Shown here: positions 54,583-64,000 of the stretch, in pieces
How positions within the stretch are numbered: position 1 is the stretch's first letter
Layout of the letters: every line of letters starts with the position of its first letter
From: Sulfuricurvum sp. IAE1
GTDB taxonomy: Bacteria; Campylobacterota; Campylobacteria; Campylobacterales; Sulfurimonadaceae
Assembly: GCF_004347735.1 (NCBI RefSeq)
Contig: NZ_SLTI01000042.1
Location: 248,001-312,000, forward strand
Reading direction: 5' to 3'
DNA: 64,000 nt
Position numbers and translations under genes: made by a program
Notes under the pieces: generated by a model
The model's database searches: none
What the model was told of the DNA's origin: nothing
The model's input: only the letters and a program-made list of their open reading frames with translations

Positions 54583-55368
54583 ATGAGTCTGATTTCTCCA
54601 CACGCCATCATCGAAGAGGGAGCGCAGATCGGCCCCGACGTCGAAATCGGCGCTTTTTGCTTCATCTCGGGCAAAGCCAAAATCGGCAGAGGGACCCGCA
54701 TCGCGCAGGGTGCGTGCATCTACGGAAACACCACGATCGGTGAATATAACGAGATTTTCTCTCACGCGGTCCTGGGTTCCATCCCGCAGGATCTCAAATA
54801 CGCGGGCGAAGAGGTCGAACTGATCATCGGCGACCGCAACAAAATCCGCGAATTCACCCTTTTTAATCCCGGCACCGCCGGAGGGGGCGGCAAAACCGTC
54901 GTCGGAAACGACAACCTCTTTATGGGGTACGTCCACCTCGGACACGACGTCATCATCGGGAACCACTGCATCCTCGCCAACGCCGCGACGCTGGCCGGGC
55001 ACGTCGAAATGGGGAATCATGCCGTTATCGGCGGGATGACCCCCGTCCACCAGTTCGTCAAAATCGGCGACTATGCGATGATCGCCGGAGCCTCGGCACT
55101 CTCGCAGGACGTCCCCCCCTATTGTCTGGCGGAAGGGAACCGGGCGGTTTTGCGCGGATTGAACCTCAACGGCCTGCGCCGCCACATCGAACGCGAGCAC
55201 ATCGACGCGCTCCGTTCGGCCTACCGCGAGCTGTTCGAATCGGGAAAACCGCTTCAGGAAGTCGCCGCGGCGCTCGCCGAAAACACTGCCAGCGAGTACG
55301 TCAAAAACATGTGCGCGTTTATCATCAACACCAAGCGGGGTATTCCGTTTGAAAGGAAAGAGTCATGA
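54583..55368 (+). CDS. lpxA: UDP-N-acetylglucosamine acyltransferase LpxA
   Basis: First step of lipid A synthesis. 261 residues of left-handed beta-helix hexapeptide repeats; catalytic His in [12 protein letters not shown], and [17 protein letters not shown]. The end overlaps the clpX start by 4 bases. Confidence 0.96.
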   Translation: MSLISPHAIIEEGAQIGPDVEIGAFCFISGKAKIGRGTRIAQGACIYGNTTIGEYNEIFSHAVLGSIPQDLKYAGEEVELIIGDRNKIREFTLFNPGTAGGGGKTVVGNDNLFMGYVHLGHDVIIGNHCILANAATLAGHVEMGNHAVIGGMTPVHQFVKIGDYAMIAGASALSQDVPPYCLAEGNRAVLRGLNLNGLRRHIEREHIDALRSAYRELFESGKPLQEVAAALAENTASEYVKNMCAFIINTKRGIPFERKES

Positions 55369-56597
55369 TCCATCGCCACTGCAGCTTCTGCGAAGCGCAA
55401 GAGAGCGACCACAACCCGCTCATCGCCGGCAACAACGTCTACATTTGCAAAAACTGCGTTTTTTCGGCCTATAAAATCATGTTCGGCGACCATGACGAAC
55501 AAAGCAGCGAAAAAATCGAGCATATCCCCACCGAACTGTTGACCCCCAAAGAGCTCAACGCGTTCCTGGGACAGTACATCATCGGCCAGGAACGTGCCCG
55601 CAAGCTCCTTTCCGTTGCCGTTTACAACCATTACAAGCGGATTTTCAAACATTCGGCGATCGAAGACGAAACCGAAATCGCCAAATCCAACGTCCTTTTG
55701 ATCGGGCCGACCGGAAGCGGTAAAACCCTCATGGCCCAGACGATCGCACGGGTCCTCAACGTCCCCATCGCGATCGCCGACGCCACCAGCCTCACCGAAG
55801 CGGGATACGTCGGCGAAGACGTCGAGAACATCCTGACCAAACTGCTGCAGGCAGCCGAAGGGGATGTCGAGCGCGCCCAGCAGGGGATCGTTTTTATCGA
55901 TGAAATCGACAAGATTTCGCGCATGAGCGAAAACCGCTCCATTACCCGCGACGTGTCGGGCGAAGGGGTCCAGCAGGCACTGCTCAAAATCATCGAGGGT
56001 GCCGTCGTCAACATCCCGCCCAAAGGGGGACGCAAACACCCCAACCAGGATTTTATCCAGATCGACACGTCGGGAATCCTTTTCATCTGCGGCGGGGCGT
56101 TTGACGGCCTTGGACAGATCCTGGAGCGCAAACAGGGGAAAAACGTCATGGGATTCGGACAGGAAAAACGCTCATCAGCCGACATGGACGACAGCTTTGA
56201 CAACGTCGAGCCCGACGACCTGGTCAGCTACGGCCTCATCCCCGAACTGATCGGCCGTCTGCCGATCATCGCGTCGCTGAACAAAATCACCGAAGACGAG
56301 ATGGTCCGCATCCTCACCGAACCGAAAAACTCGCTCGTCAAACAATACACAAAGCTCTTCGCCATCGACAACGTCGAGCTCTCGTTCGAACCCGACGCCC
56401 TCAAAGCGATCGCCGCGAAAGCACTCGCCCGTAAAACGGGGGCCAGGGGGCTTCGTGCCATCATGGAAGAGATCATGGGCGACACCATGTACGAGCTCCC
56501 CGAATACAGCGGATACGAGGTGCTCATCACCAAAGAGGTGGTCGAATCACAGACCCAGCCGGTTTACATTAAAAAATCGAATCAAAAAAGCGCATAG
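55365..56597 (+). CDS. clpX: ClpX ATPase subunit of ClpXP protease
   Basis: Unfolds proteins for ClpP. 410 residues: a four-Cys zinc finger at the N-terminus (HCSFCEAQ ... YICKNC), Walker [12 protein letters not shown], Walker [13 protein letters not shown], and [13 protein letters not shown] (sensor-2 side). An IGF-type loop for ClpP contact is not evident by eye in the expected region ([17 protein letters not shown], reading MGFG). Overlaps lpxA. Confidence 0.96.
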   Translation: MIHRHCSFCEAQESDHNPLIAGNNVYICKNCVFSAYKIMFGDHDEQSSEKIEHIPTELLTPKELNAFLGQYIIGQERARKLLSVAVYNHYKRIFKHSAIEDETEIAKSNVLLIGPTGSGKTLMAQTIARVLNVPIAIADATSLTEAGYVGEDVENILTKLLQAAEGDVERAQQGIVFIDEIDKISRMSENRSITRDVSGEGVQQALLKIIEGAVVNIPPKGGRKHPNQDFIQIDTSGILFICGGAFDGLGQILERKQGKNVMGFGQEKRSSADMDDSFDNVEPDDLVSYGLIPELIGRLPIIASLNKITEDEMVRILTEPKNSLVKQYTKLFAIDNVELSFEPDALKAIAAKALARKTGARGLRAIMEEIMGDTMYELPEYSGYEVLITKEVVESQTQPVYIKKSNQKSA

Positions 56598-56605
56598 GAC
56601 AGAGA

Positions 56606-57643
56606 ATGCTATTCAACAAACTTATCGGAATGTTTTCAAATGACCTCTCCATCGACTTGGGGACTGCTAATACGCTCGTCATTTCCAAAGGACGCGGAAT
56701 CATCATCAACGAACCCTCCGTCGTTGCCGTCAAAACCGAAAAATACGGTCAGCAGAAAGTCCTCGCCGTCGGGCGCGAAGCAAAAGAGATGGTGGGGAAA
56801 ACCCCGGGGAACATCAAAGCGATCCGCCCGATGAAAGACGGGGTGATCGCCGACTTCGACATGACCGAAAAGATGATCCGTAAATTCATCGAAAAAGCGC
56901 ACGGCCGCAGCAGCCTCATCAGCCCCCGGATCATCATCTGCGTCCCTTACGGTCTGACGCAGGTCGAGCGAAAAGCGGTCCGCGAATCGGCGATGAGCGC
57001 CGGCGCACGCGAAGTGTACCTGATCGACGAACCGATGGCGGCCGCCATCGGAGCGGGAATCGACATCCGTGAGCCCAAAGGGAACATCGTCGTCGACATC
57101 GGGGGGGGTACGACCGAAATCGGCGTTATCTCGCTCGGCGGTCTCGTACTGTGCCGCTCGATCCGTATCGCAGGGGACAAAATCGACCGCGCGATCATGG
57201 ATTACGTCAAGCGCAAATACAACCTCCTCATCGGGGAGCGTATCGCCGAAGACATCAAGATCAATATCGGGACGGCGATGCCGCTGCACCAGGAACTCAA
57301 AATGATCATCAACGGCCGCGACCAGGTGGAGGGGCTTCTGACGTCGATCGAACTGACCAGCGAAGATGCCCGCGAAGCGATGCGCGAGCCACTCAAAGAG
57401 ATCCTCGAAGCGGTACGTGACGTCCTGGAGAACATGCCTCCCGATCTTGCCGGCGACATCGTCAACAACGGGGTCATCCTCACCGGAGGAGGCGCATTGA
57501 TCCGCCAGCTCGACAAATACATTTCCGAAATCATCAAAATCCCGGTCTACGTAGCCGACGAGCCTCTGCTGTGCGTCGCCCGCGGTACCGGACGCGCACT
57601 CGAGGAGATCGACCAACTCCACGAACTGTTCGATAATGAATAA
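56606..57643 (+). CDS. mreB: Rod-shape actin homologue MreB
   Basis: Cytoplasmic actin-like filament that guides cell elongation. 345 residues; SIDLGTANTLV (phosphate 1), VVDIGGGTTEIGVIS (phosphate 2), and VILTGGGALIRQLD (adenosine). N-terminal amphipathic MLFNKLIGMFSN may bind the membrane. Overlaps mreC by 8 bases. Confidence 0.97.
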   Translation: MLFNKLIGMFSNDLSIDLGTANTLVISKGRGIIINEPSVVAVKTEKYGQQKVLAVGREAKEMVGKTPGNIKAIRPMKDGVIADFDMTEKMIRKFIEKAHGRSSLISPRIIICVPYGLTQVERKAVRESAMSAGAREVYLIDEPMAAAIGAGIDIREPKGNIVVDIGGGTTEIGVISLGGLVLCRSIRIAGDKIDRAIMDYVKRKYNLLIGERIAEDIKINIGTAMPLHQELKMIINGRDQVEGLLTSIELTSEDAREAMREPLKEILEAVRDVLENMPPDLAGDIVNNGVILTGGGALIRQLDKYISEIIKIPVYVADEPLLCVARGTGRALEEIDQLHELFDNE

Positions 57644-58397
57644 ACAAAAACTGAGTCTCATTCTCCTGCTGGCCCTCGCGGTCAGCGGGGCCCTTTACTT
57701 TACCGGATTGCTGCAATCCCCGATCCTCCGCCTGACATCCGCCCTCAAACTTTCCTACCATCAAGGGACTGAAGCCGTCGCACATTCGATCGAAGAACAT
57801 TTCGACCAGCAACGCACCATCATCGACCTGCGCGAAAAAAACCGTTTTTACGAGACGGAGCTCCTTTCGCTGCACCAGGTTGCGGACGAATACCAAAAAC
57901 TGCTCAAAGAACACAACAGCACGATGCAAACCGACGCGAACGTATCCCTCGTCCGCGCCCTCTCCTACGTCCGTTTCGGCGATCCGCACAAACTCTGGAT
58001 CGAAATGAGCGGGTTTAACCCCCGCTCGGTTTACGGACTTTTGTATCGGGGTTATGCGGCGGGGATCGTCGTCTCGAACAACGGCCGTGCGATGGCGTTG
58101 CTCAACGGCGACGTCAAAAGCTCCTATGCCGTGAGCGTCGGGGCCAATATGGCCCCCGGTATCGTGCGCGGAAACAACAGCAAGCGCCTGATCGTCGAGT
58201 TCATCCCGACCTGGATCCCTATTGCGGTCGGGGACGAAGTGTTGACGTCGGGACTCGACAAAATTTTCCTTGCAGGGCTCAAGGTAGGAAAAGTAGTCTC
58301 GATTTCCAAAGCACAGGGGTATCAAAGCGCCGTCGTCGAACCCTACTTCTACGGTAAGAATCCCGCCTATTTTCACGTCATCACGAAGGTCAGATAA
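57636..58397 (+). CDS. mreC: Rod-shape protein MreC
   Basis: Periplasmic elongasome component anchored by one helix (about 7-25), then a coiled coil (about 50-90) and the beta-domains with VSNNGRAMALLNGD and EFIPTWIPIAVGDEVLTSG. 253 residues. No mreD follows directly; carB does. Confidence 0.93.
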   Translation: MNKQKLSLILLLALAVSGALYFTGLLQSPILRLTSALKLSYHQGTEAVAHSIEEHFDQQRTIIDLREKNRFYETELLSLHQVADEYQKLLKEHNSTMQTDANVSLVRALSYVRFGDPHKLWIEMSGFNPRSVYGLLYRGYAAGIVVSNNGRAMALLNGDVKSSYAVSVGANMAPGIVRGNNSKRLIVEFIPTWIPIAVGDEVLTSGLDKIFLAGLKVGKVVSISKAQGYQSAVVEPYFYGKNPAYFHVITKVR

Positions 58398-58420
58398 TCC
58401 GATTTTAAGTGCCTTTGCCC

Positions 58421-58426
58421 TATAAT
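58421..58426 (+). promoter_or_regulatory. -10 box of carB
   Basis: TATAAT followed by an AT-rich palindrome ATACAAA-TTT-TTTGTAT, 29 bases before the carB ATG. Confidence 0.5.
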
Positions 58427-58454
58427 ATACAAATTTTTTGTATGAGGGGTCTCA

Positions 58455-61400
58455 ATGCCAAAACGCGACGACATCAAAACGATATTACTCATCGGATCAG
58501 GCCCGATCGTCATCGGTCAAGCCTGCGAATTCGACTATTCCGGAACACAGGCGGTTAAAACGCTCAAAGAGCTCGGATACCGCGTCGTTTTGATCAACTC
58601 GAACCCGGCTACCATCATGACCGACCCCGAATTTGCCGACCGTACCTACATCGAACCGATCAAGCCCGAAATCATCGCCGAAATCATCAAAAAAGAGAAC
58701 GTTGACGCGATCCTCCCGACAATGGGAGGTCAAACCGCGCTCAACGCCGCCATGCAGATGTTTGAGAAAGGGATGCTTGAGGGGATCGAGTTCCTCGGTG
58801 CAAACCCCGCTGCGATCAAAAAAGGGGAAGACCGTCAGGCGTTTAAAGAGGCGATGATCAAAATCGGAATGGACCTCCCGATCTCCCGCTACGCCTACAA
58901 CATGGAAGAAGCCCTCGCGGCGGCCGAAGAGATCGGGTTCCCGATCATCATCCGCGCTTCCTATACCCTCGCGGGGGGCGGAAGCGGCGTCGCCTACAAC
59001 ATCGACGAGTTCAAGCTCCTCGCCCAGCGCGGTCTGGACGAGTCACCCATCACCGAAATCCTGATCGAAGAGTCGCTTCTGGGCTGGAAAGAGTACGAGA
59101 TGGAAGTTATCCGCGACCGTAACGACAACTGTATCATCGTCTGCTCCATCGAAAATCTCGATCCTATGGGAGTCCACACCGGAGACTCTATCACCATCGC
59201 CCCGGCGCTCACCCTCACCGACAAAGAGTATCAGCGTATGCGCGACGCGAGTTTCGCGATCCTGCGCGAAATCGGCGTCGATACGGGCGGATCGAACGTC
59301 CAGTTCTCCGTAAACCCCAAAACGGGCCGGATGATCGTCATCGAGATGAACCCCCGTGTATCGCGCTCCTCGGCGCTGGCGTCCAAAGCGACGGGTTATC
59401 CGATCGCCAAGGTCGCAACCCTTCTGGCGGTCGGTTTCACCCTCGATGAGATCACCAACGACATCACCGGAACCCCGGCTGCGTTCGAACCGGTCATCGA
59501 CTACATCGTCACCAAACTCCCCCGCTTCACCTTCGAAAAATTCCCCGAAGCCGAGTCGACCCTTACGACGAGCATGAAATCGGTCGGGGAAGCAATGGCC
59601 ATCGGGCGCACCTTCAAAGAGTCGGTCCAAAAAGCCCTCTGCTCGCTCGAAACCGGTCTGTGCGGCTTCGATCCGATCAGTGCCGATCCCGAATTCATCA
59701 AACATGAAATCCGCCGCCCCAACGCCGAGCGGATCCTCTACGTCGCTCAGGGCTTCCGCATGGGCCTCTCAGTCGAGGATATTTTCGAACTCTCCAAAAT
59801 CGACCCGTGGTTCCTGAACCAGATCGAAGAGATCGTGGCGCAGGAAGCGAACGTCACTGCGGCAACCCTCTCGGACGAAGCACAGCTTCGCCGTCTCAAA
59901 ACCGAAGGGTTCTCGGACAAGATGATCGCCAAACTGATTGCCCAAAACGGCGGAAGCGCGACGGAACTCGACGTTTACAACGCCCGCAAAGCGCTGGGAA
60001 TCGCTTTTGAATACAATGAAGTCGATACGTGTGCGGCCGAATTCGGTTCGCTGACACCGTATCTGTACTCGACCACCAACATCACCCGCCTCGGGCTTCA
60101 GGCCCCCAGAGCCAGCGACAAGAAAAAAGTGATGATCCTCGGCGGCGGACCGAACCGGATCGGTCAGGGTATCGAGTTCGACTACTGCTGCGTCCACGCC
60201 TCATTCGCACTCAAAGAGATGGGGATCGAGACCATTATGGTCAACTGTAACCCCGAAACCGTCTCGACCGACTACGACACCTCCGACGTCCTCTACTTCG
60301 AACCGATCGATTTCGAGCACGTCAGAGCGATCGTCGAAGCCGAACAGCCTGATGGTATCATCGTCCATTTCGGAGGGCAGACGCCGCTTAAACTGGCCAA
60401 CGGTCTTCACGCGATCGGCGCGAAAATCGCCGGAACCTCGGCGGAGGTCATCGATCTGGCTGAAAACCGCGAAAAATTCTCGGCATTCGTCGTTGAAAAA
60501 GGGCTCAAACAGCCCGAAAACGGTCTGTCGATGACCAAAGAAGGGGCATTCGAAATCGCGCAGCGACTCGGCTATCCCGTTCTTGTGCGTCCTTCTTACG
60601 TTCTGGGCGGGCGCGCGATGCGGATCGTCTACAACGAAGACGAACTGCGCACCTATATGGACGTCGCGGTCTCGGTGAGCAACGATTCTCCCGTCCTCGT
60701 CGACAAATTCCTCGACCAGGCGGTGGAACTCGACGTCGATGCGATCAGCGACGGTACCGAGGTCTACATCGGATCGGTCATGCAGCACATCGAAGAGGCC
60801 GGGATCCATTCAGGCGACAGCGCGTGTTCGCTCCCGCCGGTGGGCCTCACTCCCGAACTCAAAGCGCAGGTCGAGGCACAGACCAAGACAATCGCGCTCG
60901 GGCTGGGCGTCATCGGTCTTCTGAACATCCAGTACGCCATCTATCAAAACGAAATCTACCTGATCGAAGTCAATCCGCGCGCTTCGCGCACCGTTCCTTT
61001 CGTCTCCAAAGCGACGGGAATGCCGCTGGCAAAAGTCGCGACGCGCGTCATGATGGGCGAAAAGCTCCGCGACGCCCTCAAATACTACGATCACTACAAT
61101 ATCGTGATGGAAGAGAACGGTCTGCTCAAACCGCGCCTCAAAGGACACGTCGCGATCAAAGAAGCGGTTTTCCCGTTCAATAAACTCTACGGTGCCGACC
61201 TCGTTCTCAGCCCCGAAATGAAATCGACGGGCGAAGTAATGGGGATCAGCGCCAACTTCGGTGTCAGTTTCGCCAAAAGCCAGCTCGCGGCAGGAAACAA
61301 AATCCCGACGTCGGGAACCTGCTTTTTGTCATTTATCGACGGCGACAAAAAACACGCCCCCGAAATTGCCCGCGGGCTCCACAATCAGGGCTTCCGGCTG

Positions 61401-61712
61401 ATCGCGACGCGCGGAACCCAGAAGATCATCGAAGATGCGGGAATCCCGTGCGAAGCGGTTCTCAAAATCTCCGAAGGTCGCCCGAACATCGAAGACGTCA
61501 TGAAAAACGGCGAAATCGCCCTGGCGATCAACACATCTGATAACCAGACGGCCAAAAAAGACGCCGAACAGATCCGCCAGATCGTCTTGCGTATGGGGAT
61601 TCCTTATTTCACGACACTGAGCGCGGCGCGCGCCGCCATCGAAGCGATGGGGCACATGAGCGACGAGAGCTGGATGTCTCCGAACGCGCTGCAAGACTAT
61701 CTCCGCTCGTAA
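58455..61712 (+). CDS. carB: Carbamoyl-phosphate synthase large subunit
   Basis: Makes carbamoyl phosphate for arginine and pyrimidines with CarA. 1085 residues, full length, with two ATP-grasp halves ([20 protein letters not shown] and [19 protein letters not shown] at their starts) and a C-terminal MGS-like allosteric domain (about 940-1085). carA is not in the window. ATGA-like contact with the next gene. Confidence 0.98.
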   Translation: MPKRDDIKTILLIGSGPIVIGQACEFDYSGTQAVKTLKELGYRVVLINSNPATIMTDPEFADRTYIEPIKPEIIAEIIKKENVDAILPTMGGQTALNAAMQMFEKGMLEGIEFLGANPAAIKKGEDRQAFKEAMIKIGMDLPISRYAYNMEEALAAAEEIGFPIIIRASYTLAGGGSGVAYNIDEFKLLAQRGLDESPITEILIEESLLGWKEYEMEVIRDRNDNCIIVCSIENLDPMGVHTGDSITIAPALTLTDKEYQRMRDASFAILREIGVDTGGSNVQFSVNPKTGRMIVIEMNPRVSRSSALASKATGYPIAKVATLLAVGFTLDEITNDITGTPAAFEPVIDYIVTKLPRFTFEKFPEAESTLTTSMKSVGEAMAIGRTFKESVQKALCSLETGLCGFDPISADPEFIKHEIRRPNAERILYVAQGFRMGLSVEDIFELSKIDPWFLNQIEEIVAQEANVTAATLSDEAQLRRLKTEGFSDKMIAKLIAQNGGSATELDVYNARKALGIAFEYNEVDTCAAEFGSLTPYLYSTTNITRLGLQAPRASDKKKVMILGGGPNRIGQGIEFDYCCVHASFALKEMGIETIMVNCNPETVSTDYDTSDVLYFEPIDFEHVRAIVEAEQPDGIIVHFGGQTPLKLANGLHAIGAKIAGTSAEVIDLAENREKFSAFVVEKGLKQPENGLSMTKEGAFEIAQRLGYPVLVRPSYVLGGRAMRIVYNEDELRTYMDVAVSVSNDSPVLVDKFLDQAVELDVDAISDGTEVYIGSVMQHIEEAGIHSGDSACSLPPVGLTPELKAQVEAQTKTIALGLGVIGLLNIQYAIYQNEIYLIEVNPRASRTVPFVSKATGMPLAKVATRVMMGEKLRDALKYYDHYNIVMEENGLLKPRLKGHVAIKEAVFPFNKLYGADLVLSPEMKSTGEVMGISANFGVSFAKSQLAAGNKIPTSGTCFLSFIDGDKKHAPEIARGLHNQGFRLIATRGTQKIIEDAGIPCEAVLKISEGRPNIEDVMKNGEIALAINTSDNQTAKKDAEQIRQIVLRMGIPYFTTLSAARAAIEAMGHMSDESWMSPNALQDYLRS

Positions 61713-61713
61713 C

Positions 61714-62142
61714 ATGAGCCTTTATCTCGCGCAGACCGACACCACCGTCGGTTTTCTCTCCCAAGACGCCGGACGCCTCTTTGAAGCCAAAGGGCGCGAT
61801 CAGAACAAACCATTTTTAAAAGTCTTCTGCGAGCTGCACGTCCTCAAAGCGCAATTGCGCGTCCCCCTTGTCCACAGACGCCGCGTGCGCCATGCGCGAA
61901 AAACCACATTTATCGTCAAGAACCAGGCATTCCGCTACGTAACCGAACCCGAACACGCCCGATTCCTCCGTCCTCACGGATGGTTTTACTCCACGTCGGC
62001 CAATGCCAGCGGAGCCTCGTTCGATCCCGATTTTTGCCGTGAGAGGGCAAACCGGATCGTCGAAGATGCTCGGGGGCTGAGCGAACAGCCCTCCTCGAAA
62101 ATTTACCGTTTGGGCCGCACCCGTCTCAAACGGATCCGATAA
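61714..62142 (+). CDS. Short Sua5/YrdC/TsaC-like protein
   Basis: 142 residues, shorter than TsaC (about 190). It keeps AQTDTTVGFLSQD, FEAKGRDQNKPFLKV (K-x-R nucleotide/threonine site), and the STSANASGASFD near the end. The middle is condensed. If active it makes threonylcarbamoyl-AMP for t6A in tRNA; a diverged regulator is the alternative. Starts 1 base after the carB stop codon. Confidence 0.78.
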   Translation: MSLYLAQTDTTVGFLSQDAGRLFEAKGRDQNKPFLKVFCELHVLKAQLRVPLVHRRRVRHARKTTFIVKNQAFRYVTEPEHARFLRPHGWFYSTSANASGASFDPDFCRERANRIVEDARGLSEQPSSKIYRLGRTRLKRIR

Positions 62143-62161
62143 CCATAATACAGGAGTCATC

Positions 62162-62752
62162 ATGAAACACGTTTTTAATGCCAAATCCGCTTTTCTGGGT
62201 TCATTCGGACTCATCCTCATCAATGCCCTCACCGGATGCCAGAGCGCACCCGAAGAGCAACCCGCCGAAGAACAGGCACAGGCCAAAAACAAATTCCTCG
62301 TCGTCGAGCAGCTCACCAACGGCAAATACGTCATCGTCGAAGAGATGCCGACCGAAGGACCGAGCCGCGCCATTATCCGCGAAACGGACGAAAACGGCAC
62401 CGTCCACGAACGGGTCCTTACCGAAGCGGAGATGAAAGAGCTGGCCGACCAGGAATACAAAAAAATGGAAGCCGGGCAATCCGAGCTCAATGCCGAACCC
62501 TCCGGCGAAGGGATGGGACTTGCCGGAACGATCCTCGCCGCGGCGGGGGGAGCTTTGCTTGGGAACATGATCGGAAACGCCCTGATGAACAACGCCAACG
62601 TCCGCAAACACCAGGACATGTCGAACCGTTCGGGCTATTACCGTTCTACCTCCGGCGGCACCCCGACGTCGACCGGATCTACCCAGAAAAAAAGCTACTT
62701 CGGCAATACCGCTTCCTCATCGACAACCTCCAGCAGCAGCTACGGAGGCTAA
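62162..62752 (+). CDS. UPF0323-type lipoprotein
   Basis: 196 residues: lipoprotein signal with Cys in LTGCQSA (about residue 23), an acidic linker, a beta-domain (KFLVVEQLTNGKYVIVEEMP), a Gly-rich membrane-like stretch (GTILAAAGGALLGNMIGNAL), and a Ser/Thr-rich tail. Family found mainly in this phylum, function unknown; usually next to a glutathionylspermidine-synthase-like gene, as here. Confidence 0.85.
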   Translation: MKHVFNAKSAFLGSFGLILINALTGCQSAPEEQPAEEQAQAKNKFLVVEQLTNGKYVIVEEMPTEGPSRAIIRETDENGTVHERVLTEAEMKELADQEYKKMEAGQSELNAEPSGEGMGLAGTILAAAGGALLGNMIGNALMNNANVRKHQDMSNRSGYYRSTSGGTPTSTGSTQKKSYFGNTASSSTTSSSSYGG

Positions 62753-62755
62753 AGA

Positions 62756-63934
62756 ATGGTTGCCCTCGAAAAAGTCGCCCCGATCGATGACCGCGTCCTT
62801 GAACAAATCGGATTTCACTGGCACACCGATGCCGAGTCGGGAAAATACGTCGCTGACGAACTCGTCGTCGTCACCGACGCCGAAGCCGAAGCCTACTACG
62901 AAGCGGTCAACGATATCTACGACATGTACGCCACCGCCGCTCAGCACGTTATCGACAACAACCTGTTTTTCGACCTCGGCATCCCTTTCAATCTCGTCGA
63001 AACGATCAAGAAAAGCTGGGAAAGCGACGTCCACTGGCATCTCTACGGACGCTTCGACCTCGCCGGGGGGATCGACGGCGCACCGATCAAACTGATCGAA
63101 TTCAATGCCGACACTCCGACCGCCCTTTTCGAGACGGCCATCATCCAGTGGGCGATACTCAAACACAACCGCATGGACGAAGATCGGCAGTTCAACAACG
63201 TCTATTCGGCCATCAGCGACAATTTCCGCCGTCTGATTACCTTGTTTGACGATCCCGGGCTGTTCGAACGTTATTACGAAGGGTGGAAAATTCTCTTCAG
63301 CTCTGTCAGCGGCAACATCGAAGAGGAACAAACGGTCCGGCTGCTGCAGCAGATGGCAATCGATGCCGGATTCGAAACGGGGTTCGAGCCCCTCGGCGGC
63401 GTCAAATTCGACGATGAGGGGATCTACGATTCCCATGAATATCCCTACGAATACTGGTTCAAGCTCTACCCGTGGGAAGATATCGCCATCGAAGAACCCG
63501 AACTCGCAACCCAGCTTCAATCGATCATGGCTAACCAGAAGGCGATCATCCTCAACCCCGCCTACACCCTGCTGTTCCAGTCCAAAGGTATGATGAAGAT
63601 CCTGTGCGATCTTTTCCCCGATTCTCCCTACCTCCTCAAAACGTCCTTCGAACCACTCAAGGGGGTTCCGTACGTCGAGAAACGGATGTTCGGGCGCGAG
63701 GGATCGAATGTCAGAATCCATGACGCGGCCGGAAACGTTACCGCTTCCAACGGCGGCCCCTACGGCAATTTCAAACCGGTCTACCAAGAATACGTCGAAT
63801 TCCCCCGCGATACACACGGGAACGCCTACCAGGCGGGAGTGTTCTTCGCCTACGAAGCGTGCGGGCTCGGATTCCGCCGCGGAGGGGCCATTCTGGACAA
63901 TCTCTCCAAATTCGTCGGGCACGTGCTGAGATGA
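62756..63934 (+). CDS. Glutathionylspermidine synthase-like ATP-grasp ligase
   Basis: 392 residues of the GspS-type ATP-grasp family: HWHLYGRFDLAGG, LIEFNADTPTALFET, and a C-terminal YLLKTSFEPLKGVPYVEKRM ... GREGSNVRI with nucleotide/Mg positions. In this phylum the amine and peptide substrates are not proven; envelope modification is also possible. Three bases after the lipoprotein stop; overlaps the next start as ATGA. Confidence 0.85.
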   Translation: MVALEKVAPIDDRVLEQIGFHWHTDAESGKYVADELVVVTDAEAEAYYEAVNDIYDMYATAAQHVIDNNLFFDLGIPFNLVETIKKSWESDVHWHLYGRFDLAGGIDGAPIKLIEFNADTPTALFETAIIQWAILKHNRMDEDRQFNNVYSAISDNFRRLITLFDDPGLFERYYEGWKILFSSVSGNIEEEQTVRLLQQMAIDAGFETGFEPLGGVKFDDEGIYDSHEYPYEYWFKLYPWEDIAIEEPELATQLQSIMANQKAIILNPAYTLLFQSKGMMKILCDLFPDSPYLLKTSFEPLKGVPYVEKRMFGREGSNVRIHDAAGNVTASNGGPYGNFKPVYQEYVEFPRDTHGNAYQAGVFFAYEACGLGFRRGGAILDNLSKFVGHVLR

Positions 63935-64000
63935 TCGTCTGCGCCTGCCGAAGCGTCACGCTCGAAGAGATCATCGAAGCGATGGAACGCCACGGCAACG
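63931..64000 (+). CDS. BFD-like [2Fe-2S]-binding protein, N-terminus (cut by window edge)
   Basis: Only the first 23 residues are visible: MIVCACRSVTLEEIIEAMER, with C-x-C at 4 and 6 as in bacterioferritin-associated ferredoxin-like domains. The ATG overlaps the preceding stop (ATGA). Confidence 0.6.
   Translation, partial: MIVCACRSVTLEEIIEAMERHGN

Noticed and set aside
58427-58444. AT palindrome after mreC as an intrinsic terminator
   Set aside because: Stem is AT-only and lies downstream of the carB -10 box, so termination there is unlikely.

Overview
The window is a compact chromosomal segment, almost certainly from a Campylobacterota (Epsilonproteobacteria) genome of unusually high GC content, probably a Sulfurimonas/Sulfuricurvum-type or Hydrogenimonas/Nitratifractor-type aerobe. 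The evidence is the gene content and order: rpsO next to an Rrf2 gene and flhA, a UPF0323 lipoprotein before a glutathionylspermidine-synthase-like gene, fabZ-lpxA-clpX-mreB-mreC, the long form of TrmB, and the codon style. The genus is an inference. Genes are tightly packed, often overlap by 1-20 bases, and leave no gene-free stretch above 300 bases.

1-5.6 kb: an N-terminal MCP fragment running off the left edge, pcm, tRNA-Gly, a DsrE-like protein, thpR, a NUDIX hydrolase, a DUF3108 protein, an aldo/keto reductase and a 30-residue membrane microprotein. 5.6-7.1 kb: an AT-richer foreign island between a 5'-truncated DUF1294 gene and tRNA-Ile2(CAU). It holds a broken ORF, a small exported protein and a possible antisense microprotein. 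7.2-15.2 kb: rodA, a RluD-type synthase, then an FN3 lipoprotein-trmB-ftsE-ftsX-envC run for envelope and division, and flgH behind a sigma54 promoter. 15.2-23.1 kb: yqeY, a haem-binding GGDEF/EAL protein, trpC coupled to three small genes, kdsB, a 113-residue unknown, a DUF2059 protein and rpsO. 23.2-33.7 kb: rrf2-flhA, a DHH protein, an ABC-F ATPase, two more pseudouridine synthases, a copper P-type ATPase, ogt and a periplasmic PEBP.

33.7-34.5 kb: a low-GC cassette with one BrnT-like gene carrying a Cys-rich N-terminal domain, flanked by two direct copies of a ~72-bp double-hairpin repeat. 34.6-42.5 kb: a DjlA-like protein, two EamA transporters, a pirin, a methyltransferase, a lytic transglycosylase, a small beta-barrel protein, YebC, an ATPase and YaeQ. 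42.6-52.4 kb: an acetate-use block, all on the minus strand: sensor kinase, OmpR-type regulator, OprD porin, DUF485, actP, a cNMP/CBS/DUF294 protein, a DnaQ-like exonuclease and acs. 52.5-64 kb: a cyclophilin, a long QueH, fabZ-lpxA-clpX-mreB-mreC, carB, a short TsaC-like protein, and a lipoprotein / GspS-like / [2Fe-2S] run cut by the right edge.

The most striking observation is a shared promoter architecture. GCTACG-N5-GCTACG (11-bp period) lies exactly 9 bp upstream of a -10 box at three separate places: before the OprD porin of the acetate block, before the MCP whose Cache domain is of a type known to bind small carboxylates, and before the 113-residue unknown gene. It looks like the binding site of an OmpR-family activator. 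The kinase/regulator pair immediately upstream of the porin is the obvious candidate, which would link uptake, activation and chemotaxis for acetate-like acids in one regulon.
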